Below, one piece after another: positions 43,088 through 52,314 of a stretch of 64,000 bases of DNA. This DNA comes from JAUIAI01 sp045106815. Its GTDB lineage: Bacteria; Pseudomonadota; Gammaproteobacteria; Burkholderiales; Burkholderiaceae_E. The position numbers and the translations under genes are program-made. Each line of letters starts with the position of its first letter. The stretch's first letter is position 1. Location of the stretch: positions 1 through 64,000 of the forward strand of contig JBGCFG010000014.1 of assembly GCA_045106815.1 (NCBI GenBank), in the 5' to 3' direction. The notes beneath the pieces are model-generated. The model did no database searches, had not been told where the DNA came from, and worked only from the letters and a program-made list of their open reading frames with translations.

Positions 43088-43777
43088 ATGACCCGCAATA
43101 ACCTGATTGAAGATCTCGTCAACGCCCAGCTAAATTCGGCTTCAGGCGCATCAACCGGCGGGCTCTATCAAAGCCCCCAAGGCACTGGCATGGTGCCGAT
43201 GGTGGTTGAGCAAAGTGGGCGCGGGGAGCGCGCCTTTGATATCTACTCCCGACTGTTGCGTGAAAGAGTCATCTTTTTGCTAGGTCCGGTTATGGATCAT
43301 TCGGCAAATCTGGTGGTGGCGCAGCTGCTCTACTTGGAGTCCGAGAATCCTGACAAAGATATATCGCTTTATATCAATTCACCCGGTGGTTCGGTTTCAG
43401 CGGGCCTTGCAATCTACGACACGATGAAGTTCATCAGGCCGGATGTGAGCACGCTTTGCATGGGTCTGGCCGCCAGTATGGGGGCGTTCCTGCTTGCTGC
43501 AGGGGCGAAGGAAAAGCGATTCTCGCTGCCAAATGCGCGCATCATGATCCATCAGCCTTCCGGCGGTGCCCAGGGACAAGCCTCAGATATCGAGATTCAC
43601 GCGAAGGAAATCCTCTACACGCGCGAGCGGCTGAACAAGATCCTGGTCGATTGCACGGGCCAGCCGCTCGAGACAATTGAAAAAGACACCGACCGAGACA
43701 ATTTCATGTCTGCCGCTGATGCGACTGAGTACGGTATTATCGATCGCGTGCTGGAAACACGGGCCCAGACAGATTAA
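43088..43777 (+). CDS. clpP: ATP-dependent Clp protease proteolytic subunit
   Basis: Serine protease that forms the 14-mer chamber used by ClpX and ClpA, 229 residues. The triad is S130 (GLAASMGAF), H155 (MIHQPSGG) and D204 (TDRDNFMSA), matching E. coli S97/H122/D171 with a constant offset of 33. The N-terminal propeptide-like part is longer than usual and has a glycine/serine-rich stretch (NSASGASTGG) before the conserved MVPMVVEQ. The ATG at 43088 is preferred to the TTG just before it. clpX follows after 132 bases. Confidence 0.96.
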   Translation: MTRNNLIEDLVNAQLNSASGASTGGLYQSPQGTGMVPMVVEQSGRGERAFDIYSRLLRERVIFLLGPVMDHSANLVVAQLLYLESENPDKDISLYINSPGGSVSAGLAIYDTMKFIRPDVSTLCMGLAASMGAFLLAAGAKEKRFSLPNARIMIHQPSGGAQGQASDIEIHAKEILYTRERLNKILVDCTGQPLETIEKDTDRDNFMSAADATEYGIIDRVLETRAQTD

Positions 43778-43909
43778 GTAGGCAGTAAGCTAGGGCTGCT
43801 CTGGGCGACAACAATACTCAGTATTCACCATCCTCCCGTGAAGCTGGTTTGTCGCTGCCCATGGCAGTAGCGGTGTCCAGGCAGCCGGGCCCAGGCCCTA
43901 AGGAGAGCC

Positions 43910-45181
43910 ATGTCTGAAAAAAAGGGATCCAGCGAGAAGGTGCTTTATTGCTCGTTCTGCGGTAAGAACCAGCACGAAGTGCGCAAGCTCATTGCGGGGC
44001 CATCCGTTTTCATCTGTGATGAGTGCATCGAGTTATGCAACGACATCATCCGTGATGAAGCCCAGGCTGATGGCGCGCCTGGGGCGCTAGGTGGCGGTCT
44101 GCCAACACCGCAGGAAATTCGCACTATCCTTGACAACTACGTGATCGGCCAGCAAACGGCCAAACGTGGTTTGGCTGTCGCGGTTTACAACCACTACAAA
44201 CGCCTACGTCACCGAGGCAAGAAAGACGATGTTGAATTGTCAAAGAGCAACATTTTGCTGGTCGGGCCAACCGGCTCGGGCAAGACGCTCTTGGCGCAAA
44301 CGCTCGCGCGACTGCTCAACGTTCCGTTTGTGATTGCCGATGCGACCACGCTGACTGAAGCGGGTTACGTGGGCGAAGATGTCGAAAACATCATTCAAAA
44401 GCTCCTGCAAAACTGCAACTACGAAGTTGAAAAGGCGCAAAACGGCATCGTTTACATCGACGAGATAGACAAAATCTCGCGTAAATCCGATAACCCTTCA
44501 ATCACTCGCGATGTATCGGGCGAAGGGGTTCAACAAGCCTTACTGAAGCTTATCGAAGGCACGGTCGCGTCTGTTCCTCCCCAGGGGGGACGCAAGCATC
44601 CCAACCAGGATTTCGTGCAGATCGACACGACCAACATTCTGTTTATTTGCGGTGGTGCGTTTGATGGTTTGGACAAAGTGATTCGCGACCGCTCCGAAAG
44701 ATCGGGCATCGGCTTTGGTGCCGAGGTTCGCGGTGAGTCCCAGCGATCAGTTGGCGCGGTCCTGCGGGAAACTGAGCCTGAAGACCTTATTAAGTTTGGT
44801 CTCATTCCAGAGCTTGTGGGTCGGTTGCCAGTGGTCGCAACGCTTGATGAATTGAACGATGACGCGCTGGTTCAGATACTCACGGAACCCAAAAATGCGC
44901 TGATCAAACAGTATCAACGCCTGTTCATGATGGAAGGCGTTGAACTCGAGATCAGACCCTCGGCGTTGCAAGCCATAGCTCAAAAGGCACTAAAGCGTGG
45001 CACGGGTGCCCGGGGGCTACGATCAATCCTTGAGCAATCCTTGCAAGACACCATGTTCGAGTTGCCCAGCCTTCAAAACGTTCAGAAGGTCGTTGTCGAT
45101 GAAGGGGCGATTAGTGGTGAAAAAGAGCCGCTCATCATCTACGCTGATACGCCGAAGGTCTCCGGCTCCGATTCGGCTTAG
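43910..45181 (+). CDS. clpX: ATP-dependent Clp protease ATP-binding subunit ClpX
   Basis: AAA+ unfoldase that feeds substrates to ClpP, 423 residues. The zinc-binding domain uses C14, C17, C36 and C39. Walker A is GPTGSGKT, Walker B YIDEIDKI, the pore loop lies in the AGYVGEDV segment, and the ClpP-docking IGF loop is intact (RSGIGFGAEV). An AGGAG site precedes the ATG by about 6 bases. The 289-base gap to lon contains a perfect palindrome but no gene. Confidence 0.97.
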   Translation: MSEKKGSSEKVLYCSFCGKNQHEVRKLIAGPSVFICDECIELCNDIIRDEAQADGAPGALGGGLPTPQEIRTILDNYVIGQQTAKRGLAVAVYNHYKRLRHRGKKDDVELSKSNILLVGPTGSGKTLLAQTLARLLNVPFVIADATTLTEAGYVGEDVENIIQKLLQNCNYEVEKAQNGIVYIDEIDKISRKSDNPSITRDVSGEGVQQALLKLIEGTVASVPPQGGRKHPNQDFVQIDTTNILFICGGAFDGLDKVIRDRSERSGIGFGAEVRGESQRSVGAVLRETEPEDLIKFGLIPELVGRLPVVATLDELNDDALVQILTEPKNALIKQYQRLFMMEGVELEIRPSALQAIAQKALKRGTGARGLRSILEQSLQDTMFELPSLQNVQKVVVDEGAISGEKEPLIIYADTPKVSGSDSA

Positions 45182-45414
45182 TTGTCCTGCGAAAGCATCC
45201 CGCTGACCGCCGTCCGTCGGTCCAGCCAAGCCGCTGTGCTGTCTGGCCGACCAGTCGGCCGCTCGGCGGTTCGGTTGTGGGATCAATGCCACTTTTAAAG
45301 CCAGGACGGATCGATCAGGATTCGCGATTCAGCGTATTCTTTTGACCAAGCCATGCATGGGGCAAGTCTCTGACTTGCTCTGGCCACCGCGTTTTTCGGA
45401 ACCCGGTCTGTCTG

Positions 45415-45445
45415 CTTGAAAAAGCGGACTGGTGCCTCCAATTAT
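45415..45445 (+). promoter_or_regulatory. Candidate heat-shock (sigma-32) promoter before lon
   Basis: CTTGAAA at 45415-45421 is identical to the sigma-32 -35 consensus. About 13 bases on, CCTCCAATT only loosely resembles the CCCCATNT -10 element. Position, about 30-50 bases before the lon ATG, and the usual heat control of lon support the idea, but the -10 match is poor. Confidence 0.35.
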
Positions 45446-45470
45446 CCAATTCCGCCACTCGGAGTTCAAT

Positions 45471-47879
45471 ATGACCGATCCCATCCAGACACTTCCGCTC
45501 TTGCCCTTACGGGATGTGGTGGTCTTCCCGCACATGGTGATCCCCTTGTTTGTGGGTCGAGCCAAGTCAATTAAGGCGCTGGAAGCCGCGATGGAGTCCG
45601 GCAAGCAGATTTTGCTTGTTGCTCAGAAAAATGCGTCCAAAGACGAACCTGGTGCCGATGACATTTATGAAATCGGCTGCGTTGCCAATATTTTACAAAT
45701 GCTGAAGTTGCCTGATGGCACTGTCAAAGTGCTCGTCGAGGGGGCGCAACGCGCAAGAGTCTTAAGCGTCGACGAAGGCGAGGAGCATTTCAGTTGCGAA
45801 CTCGAATTGATGGAAGAAACCGATGGTCAGACAGCAGAAGTCGAGGCACTTCGGCGAACCATCCTCACGCAGTTCGATCAGTACGTCAAACTCAATAAAA
45901 AGATTCCGCCAGAGATACTCGCCTCGTTGAATGGGATTGATGACAATGGTCGTCTTGCCGACACGATTGGCGCCCATCTGCCGATCAAAATCGACCAAAA
46001 GCAAACCGTGCTCGAGACAGTCTCAGTGGCTGAGCGTTTGGAGCGATTGCTCGCACAGATCGAAACCGAGCTCGACATCCTTCAGGTCGAAAAGCGAATT
46101 CGTGGCCGCGTCAAGCGCCAGATGGAGAAAAGCCAGCGTGAGTACTACCTGAACGAACAGGTCAAAGCGATTCAGAAGGAGCTTGGCGAAGGTGAGGACG
46201 GCGCCGATCTTGAAGAACTGGAGAAGAAAATTGTCGCTGCGCGGATGCCCAGAGAAGCGCGTAAGAAAGCCGATGCTGAGTTGAAAAAACTCAAGCTTAT
46301 GTCGCCGATGTCAGCCGAGGCGACCGTCGTACGCAACTACATCGACACCCTGGTTGGCTTGCCCTGGAAGAAAAAGAGCAAGGTGGCTTCAGACCTTGCC
46401 CAAGCTGAGGCCGTGCTTGATGAAGACCATCACGGGCTCGAGAAGGTCAAAGAACGCATCCTTGAGTATCTTGCCGTGCAGCAGCGTGTTGAGCGGGTCA
46501 AGGCTCCAATTCTGTGCTTGGTTGGACCACCGGGAGTCGGTAAGACCTCACTGGGTCAGTCGATCGCGCGAGCGACCAACCGCAAGTTCGTTCGCATGGC
46601 GCTTGGTGGCGTTCGCGATGAGGCTGAGATCAGGGGGCACCGGCGCACCTACATTGGCTCCATGCCTGGCAAGATTTTGCAAAGCCTGACGCGGGTGTCT
46701 GTGCGCAATCCACTGTTCCTGCTCGACGAAGTCGACAAAATGGGTATGGACTTTCGTGGGGACCCCTCCAGTGCCTTGCTTGAAGTGCTCGATCCGGAAC
46801 AGAACAATTCGTTTGTTGATCACTATGTCGAGGTTGAATACGACCTCTCCGATGTGATGTTCGTAGCGACGGCCAACACCTTGAATATTCCGCCAGCCTT
46901 GCTCGATCGCCTTGAGGTGATTCGTTTGTCGGGCTATACCGAAGATGAAAAGGTCAGCATTGCCAAACGCTACCTGCTTCCCAAACAGATTCGAAACACT
47001 GGCCTCAAAGACAATGAAATCGCGATGAGCGAAGCGGCCATCCGGGACGTGGTGCGTTTTTACACGCGCGAAGCAGGCGTCAGATCCCTCGAGCGAGAAA
47101 TTGGCAAAGTGTGTCGTAAGGTTGTTAAAAATCTGTTGCTGCAAAAGAGCCGCAAGAAGATTTCGGTGACACCCGCAACGCTCGATAAGTATCTCGGTGT
47201 GCGCAAGTTCAACTTCGGTAAAGCTGAGAAAGAAGATCAGGTAGGCCAGGTGACTGGTCTAGCCTGGACGGAAGTCGGCGGTGAGTTGTTGACCATTGAA
47301 GGCGTGTCAGTGCCTGGCAAAGGTAAGACAACCTTTACGGGCAAACTGGGCGATGTGATGCAGGAGTCGATCAAGGCAGCCATGACGGTCGTCCGGCGGC
47401 GCGCAGATCGTCTGGGTATTGCCGCAGACTTTCACGAGAAGAACGACATCCACATCCACGTGCCAGAGGGAGCAACCCCTAAGGACGGACCGAGTGCGGG
47501 TATCGCGATGACCACCGCGATCGTGTCTATGTTGACTGATATTCCGGTTCGCAGTGACGTGGCGATGACGGGAGAAATTACATTGCGCGGCGAGGTTTTG
47601 CCCATTGGTGGACTCAAGGAAAAGTTGCTTGCGGCTCATCGAGGAGACATAAAAACCGTGTTGATTCCCGAAGAGAATGTTAAGGATCTTGCAGAGATTC
47701 CTGACAACGTAAAAAACAGATTGGAGATTATTCCGGTCAAGTGGATCGACAGAGTCCTCGAGGTTGCATTGGCGCGGCAGCCGGTGGCTCGACCGACTAA
47801 ATCCTCCAGTGCTGCACGTAAAGCACCAGTTGCTGCAAAAAAGCGTAAGAAGGGCGGTGATGCGTTGATCAAGCATTAA
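45471..47879 (+). CDS. lon: ATP-dependent protease Lon
   Basis: Hexameric AAA+ protease for misfolded and regulatory proteins, 802 residues. The N-terminal LON domain (LPLLPLRDVVVFPHMVIPLF) is followed by a coiled-coil region, Walker A GPPGVGKTSLG and Walker B FLLDEVDKMG. The Ser-Lys dyad lies in PKDGPSAGIA and GGLKEKLLAA. The start at 45471 has a GGAG site 7-10 bases before it; an earlier in-frame codon would add 13 non-family residues. The C-terminus ends in a basic tail (APVAAKKRKKGG) beyond the usual end. A strong terminator follows. Confidence 0.96.
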   Translation: MTDPIQTLPLLPLRDVVVFPHMVIPLFVGRAKSIKALEAAMESGKQILLVAQKNASKDEPGADDIYEIGCVANILQMLKLPDGTVKVLVEGAQRARVLSVDEGEEHFSCELELMEETDGQTAEVEALRRTILTQFDQYVKLNKKIPPEILASLNGIDDNGRLADTIGAHLPIKIDQKQTVLETVSVAERLERLLAQIETELDILQVEKRIRGRVKRQMEKSQREYYLNEQVKAIQKELGEGEDGADLEELEKKIVAARMPREARKKADAELKKLKLMSPMSAEATVVRNYIDTLVGLPWKKKSKVASDLAQAEAVLDEDHHGLEKVKERILEYLAVQQRVERVKAPILCLVGPPGVGKTSLGQSIARATNRKFVRMALGGVRDEAEIRGHRRTYIGSMPGKILQSLTRVSVRNPLFLLDEVDKMGMDFRGDPSSALLEVLDPEQNNSFVDHYVEVEYDLSDVMFVATANTLNIPPALLDRLEVIRLSGYTEDEKVSIAKRYLLPKQIRNTGLKDNEIAMSEAAIRDVVRFYTREAGVRSLEREIGKVCRKVVKNLLLQKSRKKISVTPATLDKYLGVRKFNFGKAEKEDQVGQVTGLAWTEVGGELLTIEGVSVPGKGKTTFTGKLGDVMQESIKAAMTVVRRRADRLGIAADFHEKNDIHIHVPEGATPKDGPSAGIAMTTAIVSMLTDIPVRSDVAMTGEITLRGEVLPIGGLKEKLLAAHRGDIKTVLIPEENVKDLAEIPDNVKNRLEIIPVKWIDRVLEVALARQPVARPTKSSSAARKAPVAAKKRKKGGDALIKH

Positions 47880-47895
47880 GTCGCTGTTCTAAATG

Positions 47896-47931
47896 GGAGC
47901 CGGCCATAGAAAATGGTCGGCTCCTTTTTTT
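47896..47931 (+). terminator. Strong intrinsic terminator after lon
   Basis: A 12-bp stem (47896-47907 with 47913-47924, one G-T pair) has the 5-base loop AGAAA and is followed at once by seven T's. It closes the tig-clpPX-lon region. Confidence 0.93.
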
Positions 47932-48040
47932 GTGGTAGCAAAAAGGCCAGACCGGGAATTCGATAGACGATGTTTTGCTGCAGATTAGTAGAATGGTGTT
48001 ACAGGCCTGTTGGTGTCGGTTAAAAAGGGCCAAGAGCGCC

Positions 48041-48069
48041 TTGACACAAGCGTTTGCGGTCTATTTAAT
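48041..48069 (+). promoter_or_regulatory. Sigma-70 promoter for hupB, in the 348-base lon-hupB gap
   Basis: TTGACA (48041-48046) is a perfect -35 box; 17 bases later TTTAAT (48064-48069) matches four of six -10 positions. The predicted start near 48076 leaves an untranslated leader of about 200 bases before hupB at 48280. Apart from this promoter, the gap 47932-48279 shows no gene, tRNA or repeat that I can recognise. Confidence 0.65.
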
Positions 48070-48279
48070 ACGCTGCCTGAGCCTTGACGGCCAATGAGGC
48101 AAGTAGTGCGAGATGCTGTTCCGAGCAAGCACTCATTGCTTACTGAAAAACGCAAAACTTCGACTCGCTCTCTTTCCCGTCTTGACCAATATTGCATTCA
48201 TCCGGCCTGTTGGCTGGAGACTACTCACGTTCGGTTAGCATGGCTGACTGATCCATTCTTACAACTAGGGGGTTCTTAA

Positions 48280-48552
48280 GTGAACAAGACTGAACTGATC
48301 GATTTCATTGCCGATGAGGCTGACCTTTCAAAGGCCTCAGCAGGTCGCGCATTGGACGCGTTGATTGACGGCGTGACGAACACGCTCAAAAAAGGCGCGA
48401 CGGTCACTATTGTCGGCTTCGGTACTTTTGCGGTTGGCGCGCGTGCCGCTCGTACCGGTCGTAACCCCCAGACGGGTGCAGAGATCAAAATCAAGGCCGC
48501 CAAAGTGCCTAAGTTCCGTCCGGGCAAAGCACTTAAAGATGCGTTGAATTAA
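48280..48552 (+). CDS. hupB: DNA-binding protein HU
   Basis: Nucleoid protein of 90 residues that bends DNA without sequence preference. It matches HU-beta throughout: MNKTELIDFIADEADLSK at the start, GFGTFAVGARAARTGRNPQTG around the DNA-intercalating proline arm, and PKFRPGKALKDAL at the end. The start is GTG, with AGGGGG about 8-12 bases before it. A hairpin after the stop lacks a T-run. Two tRNA genes follow. Confidence 0.97.
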   Translation: MNKTELIDFIADEADLSKASAGRALDALIDGVTNTLKKGATVTIVGFGTFAVGARAARTGRNPQTGAEIKIKAAKVPKFRPGKALKDALN

Positions 48553-48708
48553 TAGCCGTCATGATCGGCGGGCCAGGTCGCCCGCTGCTTGCCCACAAGC
48601 GTCATGGCACCTTCCTGACCCAAGTTCGCAAAACCAAGATTTCGAGCTATAATTTTGGGCTGACCTAATCTTGAAGGTGTAGCTTTGAGAGCAGGTGCAG
48701 TGAAGGCC

Positions 48709-48784
48709 GGGTGCTTAGCTCAGTTGGTAGAGCGGCGCCCTTACAAGGCGTAGGTCGGGAGTTCGAGCCTCTCAGCACCCACCA
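48709..48784 (+). tRNA. tRNA-Val (anticodon UAC)
   Basis: 76 nucleotides including an encoded CCA. Acceptor arms GGGTGCT (48709-48715) and AGCACCC (48774-48780) pair fully. The anticodon loop CTTACAA gives UAC, and the T arm has GTTCGAGCC. The D arm is the common TAGCTCAGTTGGTAGAGC. Confidence 0.97.
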
Positions 48785-48973
48785 AACGGTCTGATCTGGG
48801 TGAACTGGATTAACTGGGCGATTAGATATTGCAGATTGCTTCGAAGAGCTAGAAAAGGCTTTGTGGCTTGTTGGAAATGAAGCGAGAACCTTGGCAAGCG
48901 CTTTGCGTTTGAGAGGATGGCGCTCGATAATGTGTGAACTCTCGGGGTTTGCCCTAGCAACATTGAAAAAACT

Positions 48974-49050
48974 GGAGCGGTAGTTCAGTTGGTTAGAATA
49001 CCGGCCTGTCACGCCGGGGGTCGCGGGTTCGAGTCCCGTCCGCTCCGCCA
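48974..49050 (+). tRNA. tRNA-Asp (anticodon GUC)
   Basis: 77 nucleotides with encoded CCA. Acceptor arms GGAGCGG (48974-48980) and CCGCTCC (49040-49046) pair fully; G is the discriminator, as expected for aspartate. The anticodon loop CTGTCAC gives GUC. The 189-base spacer from tRNA-Val shows no recognisable gene. Confidence 0.97.
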
Positions 49051-49083
49051 ACTCCATCAAAGAGCTTAGGCTTTTTGATCACC

Positions 49084-49109
49084 AGGGCGAACGCATAGTT
49101 CGCCCTTTG
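49084..49109 (+). terminator. Probable terminator of the tRNA unit
   Basis: AGGGCGAAC (49084-49092) pairs perfectly with GTTCGCCCT (49098-49106) around GCATA, followed by TTGTGTTT. It lies between tRNA-Asp and ppiD, 25 bases before the ppiD ATG, so it may also act as a partial attenuator for ppiD. Confidence 0.65.
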
Positions 49110-49130
49110 TGTTTCTGGGAACGATTCATC

Positions 49131-51071
49131 ATGTTTGAAGTCATTCGCAAGCATCCCCGGATGCTGAATTTCCTGCTGCTGCTGTTCATCTTCCCTGCGT
49201 TTGCGTTTTTCGGACTGTCTGGCTACGACCGGTTTTTCGCGGGTGATACCGACGTGGCAGTCGTGGCGGAGCAGCCGATCTCGGCCCAGGAGTTCGAAAA
49301 TGCCCGGCAGGTCCAGCTCAACAATATGCGCCGAATCCTGGGCGATCAGGTCGACCCGGAAATGTTCGACACCCCTCAGGCGCGCCAGCAGATTCTTGAA
49401 GGGCTGATTGATCAGCGACTCATTGCCGTTACGGCCCAGGAAAATCGCTTGACGGTGTCAGATGATGCGGTGCGTGAGGCCATTGCTCAGATTCCCGGTA
49501 TCACCAACGAAGATGGCACGTTCGATTTTGAGAACTACCGGACCTTGCTAGCGTCCCAGGGCCTAAATGAAGCTCAGTTTGAGGCCAGTATCCGCGCCGA
49601 TTTGGCTTTGCAACTTGTGCCGCAATCGGTGTCTGAAACCTCATTTTTGCCCGCTAAGGTGTCCCGCCAGATTGCCCTGCTGAATGGTCAAAAGCGGACC
49701 GTAAAAGTGAAGTCCTTTCTGGCCCAGGACTACATTGAGAGTGTTGAAGTCTCTGAGTCGGCAGGTCGCGACTACTACGCGGAAAACCCTGACCAGTTTC
49801 AGTCTCCTGAGGCCGCCAAAATAAATTATCTGGTGTTAAGCGAAGCCTCGCTCGCCGAAGGCGTCGAAATCACTGATAGTGAAATTGAGCAGTACTACGA
49901 AAACAACAAGCGCTTGTTTGGTCAAACTGAAGCGCGGCGCGCCAGCCATATTCTGGTTGAAGTGAATGAGGGCGCGCCCGACACCGAGAAAGACGCCGCG
50001 CGTCAAAAGGCACAGGCCTTGCTCGACAGGATACGCGGTGGTGAAGCGCTTTCCGAATTGGCGACCACAGAGTCGGATGACCCGGGCAGTGCATCAGCGG
50101 GCGGCGATTTGGGCTTTTTTGACAAGGACACGATGACCGACGCGTTTGCGGATGCGGCGTTTTCGCTTGGGCAGGGTGAAGTGAGCGATCTGGTTGAAAC
50201 CGAGTTCGGGTTTCACATCATTGAAGTGACGGAAATTCGTGCGGAGTCAACCAAGCCGTTCGACGAAGTCAAAGGTGAGATCGAGACGACCGTACGTGCT
50301 CAGAAAGCGCGAGAGGCCTATATCGATGCGGCTGACACGTTCAACAATACGGTCTATGAGCAGCCGGATTCTCTTGGCCCAACGGCAGAAAAGCTGGGGT
50401 TGGAAATTCAAACGCTTGACGAGTTTCGACGAGCCGGCTCATTAGGCATTGCGCCCGACTCACCGCTGAATAACCCGCGAGTGGCAAGAGAGGTGTTCAA
50501 TGCTGAGACGCTGACTGGAGGCATGAACACGGAAGCTATTGACTTGGGTAACAACACGGTCGTGGCGGTCCGGGTGCTGGAGCATCGTCCGTCTAAACTT
50601 CTTCCCTACGAGGCCGTGCAGGCCCAGGCTGAGTCAATCGTGCGAGCCCGTCAGGCGGCTGAACTTGCGCAGCAGGCTGGAGAGGCTGAGTTAAAAGCGC
50701 TGCAGGCCAGCGGTTCAGCAGAAGGTTTTGGCGAAGAGCAAGTGGTATCGCGCGAGCAGGGCGGTCTGGCCCCTGATGTTATTGAGCAGGTATTTGCAGT
50801 GAAGCCTGCGCAGGTGCCAACCTTCGTGGGCGTTTCCGGTGACCGCACGGCGTATCAACTTGTTGAGTTGGTGAAGATAGAAGACCTTGCCGACGAAGAG
50901 CTCACAGCCTCTCAGGAGGCGGCCGGTAACGAGCAGGCTGCACTGTCAGGTCAACAGAGTTTCTCTGCGTTCTTGGCGTCGCTTAAGCAGCGAACCGAGA
51001 TCGAGAGATTTGAAAGTCGGATTCAGGGCGATGCAGGTCGAGCCGGCAACAGCCCAGGCGAAGATAACTAA
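49131..51071 (+). CDS. ppiD: Periplasmic folding chaperone/peptidyl-prolyl isomerase PpiD
   Basis: Membrane-anchored periplasmic foldase at the Sec exit, 646 residues. One N-terminal helix (about 11-29, MLNFLLLLFIFPAFAFFG) is followed by a SurA-like chaperone region. A parvulin domain follows at about residues 265-370 (RRASHILVEVNEGAPDTE, GGDLGFFDKDTM, TEFGFHIIEVTEI), then a C-terminal domain. The ATG at 49131 is chosen as the anchor starts right after it (MFEVIRKHPRM). It ends 22 bases before the convergent mnmH stop. Location after hupB and tRNAs is usual in this order. Confidence 0.94.
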   Translation: MFEVIRKHPRMLNFLLLLFIFPAFAFFGLSGYDRFFAGDTDVAVVAEQPISAQEFENARQVQLNNMRRILGDQVDPEMFDTPQARQQILEGLIDQRLIAVTAQENRLTVSDDAVREAIAQIPGITNEDGTFDFENYRTLLASQGLNEAQFEASIRADLALQLVPQSVSETSFLPAKVSRQIALLNGQKRTVKVKSFLAQDYIESVEVSESAGRDYYAENPDQFQSPEAAKINYLVLSEASLAEGVEITDSEIEQYYENNKRLFGQTEARRASHILVEVNEGAPDTEKDAARQKAQALLDRIRGGEALSELATTESDDPGSASAGGDLGFFDKDTMTDAFADAAFSLGQGEVSDLVETEFGFHIIEVTEIRAESTKPFDEVKGEIETTVRAQKAREAYIDAADTFNNTVYEQPDSLGPTAEKLGLEIQTLDEFRRAGSLGIAPDSPLNNPRVAREVFNAETLTGGMNTEAIDLGNNTVVAVRVLEHRPSKLLPYEAVQAQAESIVRARQAAELAQQAGEAELKALQASGSAEGFGEEQVVSREQGGLAPDVIEQVFAVKPAQVPTFVGVSGDRTAYQLVELVKIEDLADEELTASQEAAGNEQAALSGQQSFSAFLASLKQRTEIERFESRIQGDAGRAGNSPGEDN

Positions 51072-51093
51072 AACCAGTGCTGCGGAGCTCTTT

Positions 51094-52191
51094 CTAGGCG
51101 GAGACCGCGCTCCGTAAGGTCTGCGCGAAAGACTCGAAGACCTTGTCCTCTGCCGCCGCGCTGGTCAGGTCTGGCGGCGTGTTATCAGGCCATTGCACAA
51201 GATTCGCCTGATTGAGTTGCTGGTAGTTGCGCTTCATTGACCGATCATAGGCTGGGTCATAGTGCTGAGTGAGCAAGTCTGACACGAGAGCTTCCCATTG
51301 GCCGTTATCGGCCATTGCCGCCCATGATTCGATGCGGGCAGACCCGTGCATTTCATGCAATCTGCGAAGTTGCTTCAACAGCAATTCGGGCTGCTGCAGA
51401 AAGTGGGCATAGTGCCTGATCAAGAACTGTGTTCTTACAGGCACCGGAAAGTCCAAAATGGTGCACGGGGATGATCGCATTTTGGTGATTAGAGCGTTTG
51501 GGATTTGCACCTGGCCAATCTTGCGACTCTCAGATTCCACAAACACTGGGCTCGCGGAATGAAAGTGAGCGAGTGCCTCAGCGAGCCGGCTTTCAAATAG
51601 CTTTTGTGACGGCTGGATATCGTCTGGTAAGAGGCCGAGTACTGATCCGCGGTGATTGGCGAGTGCTTCCAGATCAAGAACCTGCGAGTTGTTCACACAG
51701 AGGGCCTGTAGCAGGCGGCTCTTGCCGCTACCTGTTCGCCCGGCAATGACATGAAAGTCTGTCATCGGTGCGAGTTTCTCGATCTGTTCGATAACCCAGC
51801 GACGGTAGGCACGATACCCGCCCGTTAAAACGGTGGTTCGCCAACCAATGCGGGCAAGCACAGTCGCAAGGCTTGCAGACCGGTTGCCGCCCCGCCAGCA
51901 GTAAACCAGTGGCTTCCAGCCCGGCGGTTTGTCCGCGAGTGGTCCGGCGATGAGTCGGGAAATATTGGCAGCTACCAGCGATGCGCCATGCCGCTTGGCA
52001 GAAAATGCGGATGTCTCAGCATTGAGTGTGCCAACATGGGCGCGCTCTGCATCGTCGAGTACCGGCAGATTGATTGCACCAGGCAAGTGATCTTGCTCAA
52101 ACTCATTCGGGCTTCTGACATCGATAATGGTCTGAAACTCCGACAATTGGCGCATGGCAGAGTCGATGTCGAGCGGGCTTGCGTCTTTCAT
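51094..52191 (-). CDS. mnmH: tRNA 2-selenouridine synthase
   Basis: Replaces sulfur by selenium at the wobble uridine of Lys, Glu and Gln tRNAs, via geranylated intermediates. The 365-residue protein has an N-terminal rhodanese domain with the active Cys at 98 (VYCWRGGNRS) and a P-loop domain with Walker A GRTGSGKS (151-158). Selenophosphate from SelD is needed; selD is not in this window. It converges with ppiD. Confidence 0.92.
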   Translation of the reverse strand: MKDASPLDIDSAMRQLSEFQTIIDVRSPNEFEQDHLPGAINLPVLDDAERAHVGTLNAETSAFSAKRHGASLVAANISRLIAGPLADKPPGWKPLVYCWRGGNRSASLATVLARIGWRTTVLTGGYRAYRRWVIEQIEKLAPMTDFHVIAGRTGSGKSRLLQALCVNNSQVLDLEALANHRGSVLGLLPDDIQPSQKLFESRLAEALAHFHSASPVFVESESRKIGQVQIPNALITKMRSSPCTILDFPVPVRTQFLIRHYAHFLQQPELLLKQLRRLHEMHGSARIESWAAMADNGQWEALVSDLLTQHYDPAYDRSMKRNYQQLNQANLVQWPDNTPPDLTSAAAEDKVFESFAQTLRSAVSA

Positions 52192-52314
52192 AGTGTCCTT
52201 ACAAGGGTGGCTGCCATTCTAGAGCCCGTTTTCGACTGGCAAATCAGTTGCTCGCGCTAGATTATGTGATGAACATTTGCTGTAAGCGTTTGCATATCGC
52301 GCTACACTCAAGAC

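Noticed and set aside
45245..45260. Perfect palindrome GGCCGACCAGTCGGCC between clpX and lon as a terminator
   Set aside because: The loop is too tight for the full stem and no T-run follows on either strand. It might be a protein-binding site but nothing supports a named one.
48568..48585. Hairpin after hupB as an intrinsic terminator
   Set aside because: The stem has only 6 bp and there is no T tract.
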